From a virus, in the IMG/VR virus record IMGVR_UViG_3300047564_005672, positions 1-30,220 of that record: 30,220 bases of DNA. One strand, given 5' to 3'. Position numbers and translations under genes: made by a program. A model generated the notes under the pieces. That model saw only the letters and a program-made list of their open reading frames with translations, did no database searches and was not told the DNA's origin. Shown here piece by piece: positions 10,301 to 15,799 of the stretch (within the stretch, counting starts at the first letter, position 1; every line of letters starts with the position of its first letter).

Positions 10301-11280
10301 TTGTAACTGGTATTAGCACTCAATGGATTACAACACCAGTTGGAATTCATACTTTCTCAAGCGTTGGTATTGGCACCACAAACCCAACATCAAAACTTTA
10401 TGTAGATGGTAATGCAATCATCACTGGAGTACTAACTGCAGGTATCGTTACTGCCACTACTTTCTTTGGTGATGGTAGCAAATTAACCGGCATTAGTGCT
10501 GGTATTTCTAGTACATCACAGTATGCTCAAGTTGCCGGTATCGCAACCTATGCTTCAGTAGCAGGCGTTTCTACTTATGCTCAGGTTTCTGGTATCTCGA
10601 CTTATGCTCAGGTTGCCGGTATTGCTACTTATGCATCAACCGCAGGAATCGCAACTTATGCGACGAGATCTGGAGTATCAACCTATGCCGAACTTGCCGG
10701 TATTTCTACAAATGTAAGTGGTGGATATGCCTCTCTGACAAGATTAAATGTCACTGGAATTACAACTCTTGGGGTTACTACAGTAACTCAACTGTTTAGT
10801 ACCGGAATAGTAACGGCATTTAGATTTATTGGTGATGGTTCTGGACTAACTGGAGTTGCTGCTGAATCATCTCAGCAGTGGATTACAACTTCTGTTGGAA
10901 TTCATACTCTAGTAAATGTTGGTGTCGGAACCACAAACCCAACATCTAAACTTACTGTTCTCGGTGACATTTATGTAACTGGAGTCATAACTTCAACGGA
11001 CTATGATTCGCTATCTGACCAAAAACTGAAGACGAATATTAAAAATATTCCCGACCCCATCTCAACTGTGATGCAAATTCGTGGTGTTACCTTTGATTGG
11101 AAGGATGGTAATAGAGCATCTGCTGGTGTTATTGCACAAGAAATTGAAAAGGTTCTGCCAGAATTGGTTCACGGTGATGACACGAAGACTGTTAATTATA
11201 ATGGTCTAATTGGATTGTTAATTGAATGTGTTAAGGAGCAACAAAAAGAAATTGACATATTGAAGAAACGATTGTTATGA
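4360..11280 (+). CDS. Giant modular tail fibre with C-terminal S74 intramolecular chaperone
   Basis: This 2306-residue protein is the largest in the window. After a short N-terminus with a Gly-rich hinge (about residues 65-82), it has two copies of a module found in many phage tail proteins, of the form PG.LWYDS..GR.F.YY.D.DS.QWVD (bases about 4900-5160). Three long arrays of 17-residue NTTG..N.FFG..AG beta-roll repeats follow (residues about 331-632, 867-1030 and 1404-1529). They are separated by GDGSGLTGI boxes (about ten in this protein) and IHTL..VGIGTTNPTSKLTV units. Two short 9-residue GIATYA arrays precede the end. Residues 2219-2306 are the endosialidase-type S74 domain. No signal peptide or membrane segment is seen, as expected for a virion protein. 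The S74 domain supports a trimeric fibre whose chaperone is cut off after folding. Receptor specificity cannot be deduced. Confidence 0.85.
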   Translation: MADITVTGNEAYFNNDVRFFKDLYIYGISSSTSSADVKKILYIDSDGKLKYNVGIITDLIGAPGGGGTGGGIGTGGGGESLWAVNPVGIHTLTNVGIGLDYPLARFHVSGDSRFDGNVTVNGNVTITNDLSANNGIFTGNISAINGTFSGDITANNANFIGVASATKFFGSGIYVPTMYVADTPPLTALPGNLWYDSNEGRTFLYYQDIDSSQWVDLSPPDPGLTLTLSETAPSSPLIGNLWFNTIKGRAFVYYNDGDSNQWVDFSPDGTTQIPILWNSNTIGIHTDANVGFGTDYPFSRVTIRGELEFADGNITIGNSSTGYCRTSSGGNNIFLGAEAGYFNTDYHNTIAIGRQAGYWNRADNNIYLGECSGRSSTRNPGEFTTGTNNIFLGKLSGANNVSGADNLFFGQSSGFCNDTGTSNIFLGKFSGCYNQTGSFNTFIGECAGTSAGPNGSCNNFIGYKAGYYNYNANNNNFFGSYAGFQNCGNSNVFIGERAGQNNRLAGCNIFFGHCTGFNNKTGNSNTFIGELAGHSNDSGNENIFIGNRAGYANTTGYRNIFIGDCSGYCNQISFDNNFFGNLSGFNNTIGRRNTFIGQSAGFNNVCGFYNNFFGNYTGNSSSASYKILLGQGLGVPNFDPPLYITKRFFDAYNPDKDKQFAIGLNTTGQSEYWLVGDENLNIGIGTAVPNARLSVRGDSIFTGIITAAKFFGDGSGLVNIPNIVASRWAEAAQGQAVGIWTSGSVGIGTIDPTSRLTVNGNIRVMGTGIVTATRFDGTTFNGTTFNGTTFSGAFIGDGSGITNLSMAGQWDYNNTGIHTMLNVGIGTTTSTNRLTVFGRQEFVGYNIKIGMSSEATSLYTLNPEEKFNTFIGYRAGYNNSSGCANNYIGYCAGTSSANATGSWNNFMGAFAGRNNFSGSSNNFFGYEAGRENTSGGYNNFFGECAGKNNTTGSYNTFFGRFTGTYNTTGSWNVFLGCSTGRCNLTGRENVFLGRDTGLFSTGSYNSFFGAFAGCSLREGSYNVAIGHSAQLLDDYGSHQLSIGAGNSSWIVGNNEFFVGIGSTMPISKFTVYGDAHFSGIATFAKLYGDGSGLYNITATVSPGININNNGNFVGVAATLNFDGYFDASPVSAGIVTISINDSINQLFIWEKTSVGVNTQSRVGIATTSPRQELDIRGNAIISGVTTASTFNATSLIVTPSATIDNLTTQVGLINNLTGNNLLYVGVSSLRTLTGQSLNYGSGIITSFQSSSATITNITGSTLSISGSSNFTNGPVLIGSAIPTGTPNQTLQVIGNSYISGNLGIGTTRPIENFHLIGDAVISGFVSASQFIGDGSGLTGVIAANADSLWIVTSVGIHTLRKVGIGTTNPTSQLTVGGSIGFVDDSVRIGNEETGACLVKNIGILNAFVGYGAAACVTTGAYNSFFGAFSGRFNTTGCYNSFFGTNAGQCNTSGDSNSFFGFLSGRNNTTGFRNSFFGRAAGLCNTTGRTNSFFGFYAGINNLAGCNNTFFGSFIGCSQNSSYKVLIGSGQGSAYFDFPVVERSKTLAIGINSLGFNEYWLVGNERLNVGIGTTNPNSRLSVGGDVDVAGVVTSRRLATGGITGTQIQITGVSTLGTQLSVSGDANISGVVTAGIVTATTFFGDGSKLTGIIAEGAGVVVRDDDISFGTAAIINFGDNISLTPIISGITTVSTTNFWESGGTGIVTTGSIGIGTTSASSTLTVYGDAFITGVVTATRFFGDVGYASTAGIATYATRSGVSTYAQVSGVSTSVSGGTANVTSLNVTGISTLGNVNLSNINSVGVITAGIVTATTFYGDGSKLFGISVGIASYSEYSKVSGISTLSGISTSVIGGIASVSQLNVTGISTLGIVTAIKYYGDGSELTGIIASKWVETSAGIHTLVNVGVGTTNPTSKLTVDGDGLFTGVVTATTFYGDGSGLTGVIAASGVSVWDSGSQVGTAASLDFGDNLTVTFSSGYATINVVTGISTQWITTPVGIHTFSSVGIGTTNPTSKLYVDGNAIITGVLTAGIVTATTFFGDGSKLTGISAGISSTSQYAQVAGIATYASVAGVSTYAQVSGISTYAQVAGIATYASTAGIATYATRSGVSTYAELAGISTNVSGGYASLTRLNVTGITTLGVTTVTQLFSTGIVTAFRFIGDGSGLTGVAAESSQQWITTSVGIHTLVNVGVGTTNPTSKLTVLGDIYVTGVITSTDYDSLSDQKLKTNIKNIPDPISTVMQIRGVTFDWKDGNRASAGVIAQEIEKVLPELVHGDDTKTVNYNGLIGLLIECVKEQQKEIDILKKRLL
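5350..6255 (+). repeat. Beta-roll repeat array 1 in the S74 fibre
   Basis: About 18 degenerate copies of a roughly 51-base unit encode 17-residue repeats of the form NTTG..N.FFG..AG, closed by a SYKILLGQG strand. The regular Asn and Gly turns and paired hydrophobic positions resemble the YadA-like left-handed beta-roll of trimeric adhesins. Cys recurs at the turn positions. Confidence 0.85.
6958..7449 (+). repeat. Beta-roll repeat array 2 in the S74 fibre
   Basis: Nine to ten copies of the same 17-residue repeat family (for example NTTGSYNTFFGRFTG). It is preceded by an IHTMLNVGIGTTTSTNRLTV unit and followed by another fibre linker. Confidence 0.85.
8569..8946 (+). repeat. Beta-roll repeat array 3 in the S74 fibre
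   Basis: Seven copies of the 17-residue repeat, closed by SYKVLIGSG. The same closing strand type (YKILLGQG, YKVIVGSG, NKIILGRG) ends arrays elsewhere in the window, so it is probably the cap of the roll. Confidence 0.85.
10534..10722 (+). repeat. 27-bp / 9-residue GIATYA repeats in the S74 fibre
   Basis: Seven consecutive in-frame 27-base units encode AGIATYASV-type nonapeptides and end in AGISTNVSG. A shorter array of three units lies at about 9598-9678. The same unit occurs in four of the five large fibres in this window. Confidence 0.9.
11014..11280 (+). other. S74 (chaperone of endosialidase) autoprocessing domain
   Basis: The last 88 residues begin at Ser2219-Asp2220 and read SDQKLKTNIKNI, then FDWKDGNRASAGVIAQEIEK and LPELV, and end in a coiled-coil-like helix (IECVKEQQKEIDILKKRLL). 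In endosialidases and other S74 proteins the domain assembles the trimer and then cleaves itself off at a Ser-Asp bond. The expected Ser-Asp and the downstream Lys residues are present, so the domain is probably active. The expected product is a mature fibre of about 2218 residues. Confidence 0.92.
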
Positions 11281-11284
11281 ATCT

Positions 11285-11293
11285 ACTAAATAG
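11285..11293 (+). promoter_or_regulatory. Possible weak late-promoter box (ACTAAATAG)
   Basis: The longest intergenic gap in the window (47 bases) contains ACTAAATAG about 35 bases before the start of the 1374-residue protein. It partly matches the T4-type late box TATAAATA. The match is imperfect, so this is a weak call. Confidence 0.25.
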
Positions 11294-11327
11294 TTCAAAT
11301 TACCCAGTGGAAACACGAAGACGGTAA

Positions 11328-14300
11328 ATGGCAATTAAAATTATAGGTTCTACTATCATTGATGATAGTAGGAATATTGTTAATGCTGGTATTGTAACTG
11401 CAACGTCTGTAGCGATTGGAACGGCTCAGGTTGTAAGTTCAGGGCAAGAACTGCAAAATATTTTATCATTAGACAATGTAACTACAGAAACCATTCAGAA
11501 AATTTCTGGAGTTTCTTTAAGAGAAGACGGAAATATTGTAGGATTTGCTAAGACTGTAAATTTTACTGGTGTAGGCGTAGATGTCTCACCAGTTTCTAGT
11601 GGAATATCGACGGTATCAATAAATGGATTCCCATCAATCACAAATCTCCTCTACGTCACAAAAAACGGAAGTGACACAAACGACGGGAGAACTCTTGGAG
11701 AAGCAAAGGCAACTATCAAAGGAGCAGTTGCAGCAGCAACAGAGGGAACTGTTATTAAGGTTAGTGCTGGAACTTATGTAGAAGATAACCCAATAACTCT
11801 ACCAAATCAAGTTAGTGTTGTTGGAGATAGTCTTCGTGAAGTTACGGTAACTCCACAAAATCAGGGAGACTTGTTTTACGTTGGGGAAGGAAATTATGTT
11901 GCAGAGATGTCCTTCATCGGAGCACCAAATCCCGGAGCAATCTTTTCCTTTGACCCTGCCGCTGCACGATATAACGCTCAGTCACCATACATTCAAAACT
12001 GTACCAATTTCATACCTGACAGTATAGGTCTTAAAATTGATGGTAAGTTATCGATTGGACCAACAAAAAGTATGGTGTTGGACTCCTATACTCAATATAA
12101 TCAAGGCGGAATCGGATGCTCAATTACGAATGAAGGATATGCTCAGTTAGTTTCTTTATTTACTATTTGTAATGAAGTTGCGGTATACTGTGGTTCTGGT
12201 GGTGCCTGTGATCTAACAAACTCCAACTCATCATTCGGAGATTATGCTCTCATTGCAGATGGTGTAAGTCCTCTTAAATTTACTGGTTCAATCGTAGAAG
12301 AAGCAGAATCAAATTCGGATACATTTGTGATTGATTTAAATGTTCCAACTCTAGGAGTTGTAACAGCACGTTATGACAATGTAAGTGGAATTGTAACTAT
12401 TACCACAGACCAACCACATAATTTTAATGTTGGTATGGGAGTTTCAATTGTTGGGTTAGCATTTACTTGCCCATCAGGTCCAGAAACTTTAATATATCCT
12501 ACTGGAAATTATGGATATAAATTTGAAGTTAGAACCGTAGCACCAGCAAGATATGTTGATGCCTCAAACTTAATCAGAGCAAATAGGACAGAGATACAAG
12601 ATAAATCACTAGCAGCAATTGCGATTAGTCATCCAGATTTTTATTTTCCTGGAGACCCACAAACCACAGAATACTCTAGATTTTATGATTCTTATCGTCT
12701 AATTCAGCAAAACAAGCAAGAAATCGTAGATAAATCTCTTGCTTCAATTGCAGTTGGATTTCCATCAGGATTTTATTTCCCAGATGAACCGGAAACAAAT
12801 TCTCGGTCGAGATATTATGATGCATCTGGATTAATTCAGAGAAACAAACAAGAAATTGTTGATAAGTCTTTAGGTTCGATTGCAATTGCTCACTCGGACT
12901 TTTATTTTCCTGGAGATTTACAATCAAATCTAAGATCGAGATATTTTGATTCTTATAGATTAATTCAAAATAATAAAGACGTAATTGTTAGTATTGCTTG
13001 GACAAATGCTTATAATGTATATCCCGGAATTGCAACTTCTGAAGCAAAATGTAAAAGAGACTTGGGATTTTTTATTGATGCAATTTCAACAGATGTACTA
13101 ACTGGAGGAAATAATTATGCTCGTCAGTTTGCCTTACAATACTTTGATAGTGCCGGAAATCCAATCACAAATGGTCTGCAAGGTGAGGAAGTAGCATCTA
13201 ATTATGCATTTGTTGAAGCAAGAGAATTGATGAAAGATGCGATTACTAATACTTTGGTTGGGGCTGCTTATAGTGATTTGACCATTACCCCTGATTCGGC
13301 GGTAGGATTCAATACAAGTCCGGATTCTTGTGCCGATGTTCAGACAAACATTGATAATCTTGTTGGTATCGTAACAACTGTAATTGGGTCCGGTAACTTA
13401 TCATCTTTACCAAGTGCTAATTTAGGATACTTTAATATAAGCATAGAGATTGGTGGTACTCCACCTCCCGGAGATTCTCCTGGTGGATATAAATGTGCAA
13501 GGGACTTGGGATATTTGGTCGATGCTGTTGCCACAGATGTATTTACCGGAGGAAATAAGTATTCCAGAGATTTTACCTTACAATACTTTGATAATTCTGG
13601 AAATCCCATATCCAATGGATTGGTTGGAGAAACGGTTGAATCTATAACTGCTTTCAATTCTTCTAGAGAATTGATGAAGAAGGCAATTACCAATCAATTA
13701 AATGTTAAAAATCTTGGTATTAGTTCCGGACCTGCTTCTTATGCCGGTGTAGGAACTTCTCTGGTAGTTCTTCAATCGGGTAACCCAAATTCTTGTACAG
13801 ATGTTCAGGCAAATATTGATAGTCTTGTAGGTATCATTACATCAGTTATTGGTGTTGGAAGTACTGGAATACTATCAACATTCAATGAAAATCTTGGAAT
13901 AACCACAACAAATAAATGTGCGCGAGATTTGGGATATTTTGTTGATGCTATTTCCACTGACATATTTACTGGCGGTAATTCTTATTCTATTGCATTCACT
14001 AAATTCTATTTTAATAATGTTGGATCTGCCACGACTGCGCTATTGGGTGAAGAGGCAGAATCCGTATATGCATTTGTTTCTGCACGACAATTATCTAAGA
14101 AGGCAATTACCAACCAATTAAATAAAAAGGACTTAACCGTTACTGCAGACCCACTTACCGGAAGCAATATTGATTGGGATTCTTGTGCAAATGTTCAGAG
14201 TGCAATTGACACTCTTGTTGGCATTACGACTCAGGCAATTAGTTCTGCTAGTTTAACAGTACTAAATTCTATCAATGTTAATCCCGGAATATTCATAACG

Positions 14301-15452
14301 GGACAAAATAAATGTCGTCGAGATATTGGATATATTGTTGATGCAATTGCCGATGATTTAGAAGGATTTACGAACAAAAATATTATTGCCGCAACCAAAG
14401 CTTATTTTGATATTAACGGAAATCCGATTTCAAACGGATTGGTTGGGGAAGTTGCAGAATCAATAACTGCTTTCCACGCCGTTCGAGATTATTCGAAAAA
14501 GGCAATTAATAATTTATTAAATGCTCAGGACTTAACAGTACAAGTAGACCCTCTCACAGGTTCTAATCAAAATGAAAATTCTTGTTCTGATGTTAAGAGT
14601 ACTATTGATAATCTTGTAGGAATTCTTACAACCTATGTTGGATTAGGAACACTTACTGGTCTTCCTGCAATCACTTTATCCAGTGATACATTTAGTGCAA
14701 ATGTAGGAGCATCTACACTTCCACATACTTATGTTGGTGGTGGTAATGTAAACATAAGCGTTATTCGTCCTTTTGACGGGCAAGTAGTTTATTTCGGAGA
14801 TCTTTATTATAGTGTAGGTAGAGTGGTTGTTTCCGCAGGAGGAACTGGATATTTGGGTCCAGTAGATGTAATTCTTGAAGAACCTGAAACTGAATGGGGC
14901 ATCCCGGCAACCGCAGTTGCAGAAGCTTCTGGCGGATCACTGATAAATGTTGAAATGATTTCAAATGGTAGGGGATACAGAATACCTCCAAAGGTTACTG
15001 TATTATCACCTGACGTTGGAATTAATACCGCAACCGCATTTGCAGAAATGGTACCTACTTATTATGTGATTAGTTCTTGTACTCCCATTTCTTCTGGTAT
15101 ATGTACGATTACTGTTTCTGATAATGTTCCTTATTTGGTTCCATCAAATATGAAAGTTCCGTTTTTTAAACAAAGTAGATTACTTGCTTCTGGACATTCC
15201 CTTGAATACATTGGTTCTGGAACTGAAATTTCAAAGGCATTGCCATCAACTGGAGGAGTTGCAATTCAAGATAATGAAACAACTATGAGAAATGGTGGTC
15301 TAGTGGTATTCACAAGTACGGACCAATCTGGTAATTTTAGAATTGGTGATGGTGTAGTTATTAATCAGCAGACCGGAACAATTTCTGGAACATTCTATTC
15401 TAAGAGTTTGTTCTCAACTATGACCCCATTCATTCTAGCACTCGGAGGATAA
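11328..15452 (+). CDS. Large virion structural protein: beta-helix domain plus two families of tandem repeats
   Basis: The 1374-residue protein has distinct blocks. Residues 1-105 resemble the fibre linkers (AGIVTATSVAIGTAQ). Residues about 108-313 look like a right-handed beta-helix of the pectin-lyase type: LYVTKNGSDTNDG, then GTVIKVSAGTYVEDNPI, then VSVVGD, a form used by many phage tailspikes. Residues about 408-558 are four copies of a 43-44-residue repeat (YxDAxxLIxxNKQEIVDKSL, then DFYFPGD). Residues about 575-1106 are four copies of a 130-150-residue repeat starting C.RDLGY.VDAI.TD. The C-terminal 250 residues contain a strand of type GRGYRIPPKVTV and end in TSTDQSGNFRIGDGVVIN and SLFSTMTPFILAL, a conserved end in cyanomyovirus structural proteins. 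No catalytic residues could be assigned. It is probably a virion appendage protein; hydrolase activity is possible but not shown. Confidence 0.7.
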   Translation: MAIKIIGSTIIDDSRNIVNAGIVTATSVAIGTAQVVSSGQELQNILSLDNVTTETIQKISGVSLREDGNIVGFAKTVNFTGVGVDVSPVSSGISTVSINGFPSITNLLYVTKNGSDTNDGRTLGEAKATIKGAVAAATEGTVIKVSAGTYVEDNPITLPNQVSVVGDSLREVTVTPQNQGDLFYVGEGNYVAEMSFIGAPNPGAIFSFDPAAARYNAQSPYIQNCTNFIPDSIGLKIDGKLSIGPTKSMVLDSYTQYNQGGIGCSITNEGYAQLVSLFTICNEVAVYCGSGGACDLTNSNSSFGDYALIADGVSPLKFTGSIVEEAESNSDTFVIDLNVPTLGVVTARYDNVSGIVTITTDQPHNFNVGMGVSIVGLAFTCPSGPETLIYPTGNYGYKFEVRTVAPARYVDASNLIRANRTEIQDKSLAAIAISHPDFYFPGDPQTTEYSRFYDSYRLIQQNKQEIVDKSLASIAVGFPSGFYFPDEPETNSRSRYYDASGLIQRNKQEIVDKSLGSIAIAHSDFYFPGDLQSNLRSRYFDSYRLIQNNKDVIVSIAWTNAYNVYPGIATSEAKCKRDLGFFIDAISTDVLTGGNNYARQFALQYFDSAGNPITNGLQGEEVASNYAFVEARELMKDAITNTLVGAAYSDLTITPDSAVGFNTSPDSCADVQTNIDNLVGIVTTVIGSGNLSSLPSANLGYFNISIEIGGTPPPGDSPGGYKCARDLGYLVDAVATDVFTGGNKYSRDFTLQYFDNSGNPISNGLVGETVESITAFNSSRELMKKAITNQLNVKNLGISSGPASYAGVGTSLVVLQSGNPNSCTDVQANIDSLVGIITSVIGVGSTGILSTFNENLGITTTNKCARDLGYFVDAISTDIFTGGNSYSIAFTKFYFNNVGSATTALLGEEAESVYAFVSARQLSKKAITNQLNKKDLTVTADPLTGSNIDWDSCANVQSAIDTLVGITTQAISSASLTVLNSINVNPGIFITGQNKCRRDIGYIVDAIADDLEGFTNKNIIAATKAYFDINGNPISNGLVGEVAESITAFHAVRDYSKKAINNLLNAQDLTVQVDPLTGSNQNENSCSDVKSTIDNLVGILTTYVGLGTLTGLPAITLSSDTFSANVGASTLPHTYVGGGNVNISVIRPFDGQVVYFGDLYYSVGRVVVSAGGTGYLGPVDVILEEPETEWGIPATAVAEASGGSLINVEMISNGRGYRIPPKVTVLSPDVGINTATAFAEMVPTYYVISSCTPISSGICTITVSDNVPYLVPSNMKVPFFKQSRLLASGHSLEYIGSGTEISKALPSTGGVAIQDNETTMRNGGLVVFTSTDQSGNFRIGDGVVINQQTGTISGTFYSKSLFSTMTPFILALGG
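12549..13001 (+). repeat. Four tandem ~130-bp repeats (YDAxxLIxxNKQEI family)
   Basis: Units start at 12549, 12678, 12810 and 12939 and are 129-132 bases long; the last is truncated. Each encodes R-Y-x-D-A/S-x-x-L-I-x-x-N-K-x-E-I followed, in the first three, by DKSLxSIA and a DFYFPGD-like end. Copies are clearly diverged at the DNA level, so this is an older duplication than the 45-bp repeat. Confidence 0.9.
13050..14645 (+). repeat. Four tandem ~400-440-bp repeats (C-x-RD-x-G-Y family)
   Basis: Units start at 13050, 13494, 13917 and 14313. Each has the order C.RDLGY.VDAI.TD, then a Y..FDN.GNPI.NGL-like segment, a GE..ES..AF..AR.L..KAITN helix, a variable loop, then SC.DVQ..IDNLVGI. The variable loop accounts for the differences in spacing. 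A paired Cys at the start and near the end of each unit is conserved. Confidence 0.9.
15444..15448 (+). promoter_or_regulatory. Shine-Dalgarno GGAGG
   Basis: GGAGG lies 5 bases before the ATG at 15454, inside the last codons of the previous gene. It is one of only three clear ribosome-binding sites in the window and fixes the start of the 113-residue protein. Confidence 0.8.
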
Positions 15453-15453
15453 T

Positions 15454-15795
15454 ATGGCATTAGCACTTAACGTATTCAAGACAGTTACAAAAGTTGCACC
15501 AACAAACCCAGTAGGAATCTATACGGCTCCTGTTGGATACACTGGTGTTGTTTTGCTGGCACAAATTGCCAATATTGATAACATAACTCATCAAATTTCC
15601 TTTTCACATCAAAGAAGAGTTGCCGGAATTGCCGTAACAACAGAAATATTAAAGAATTTTGCAATTCCGGCAAATGATACGGCAAATCTGTTATCCGGAA
15701 AGTTAGTTCTGGAGCCTGGTGATGGTTTGGTTCTTTCCGGAACTAGTGGGACCAATCTCAAATTCATCGGAAGTATTCTAGAGACACTCAATTAA
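15454..15795 (+). CDS. Small beta-rich virion protein, function unknown
   Basis: The 113-residue protein starts one base after the previous stop with a good GGAGG site. It has alternating strand-like segments (TGVVLLAQIANID, HQISFSHQRRV, LVLEPGDGLVLSG, LKFIGSILETLN). This pattern resembles small jelly-roll or immunoglobulin-like proteins that cap or decorate phage fibres. It contains no repeats, signal peptide or Cys. Its position between two fibre genes on the same likely transcript suggests a virion component, for example a fibre connector or adhesin tip. This is inferred from context and predicted fold only. Confidence 0.55.
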   Translation: MALALNVFKTVTKVAPTNPVGIYTAPVGYTGVVLLAQIANIDNITHQISFSHQRRVAGIAVTTEILKNFAIPANDTANLLSGKLVLEPGDGLVLSGTSGTNLKFIGSILETLN

Positions 15796-15799
15796 AAGA

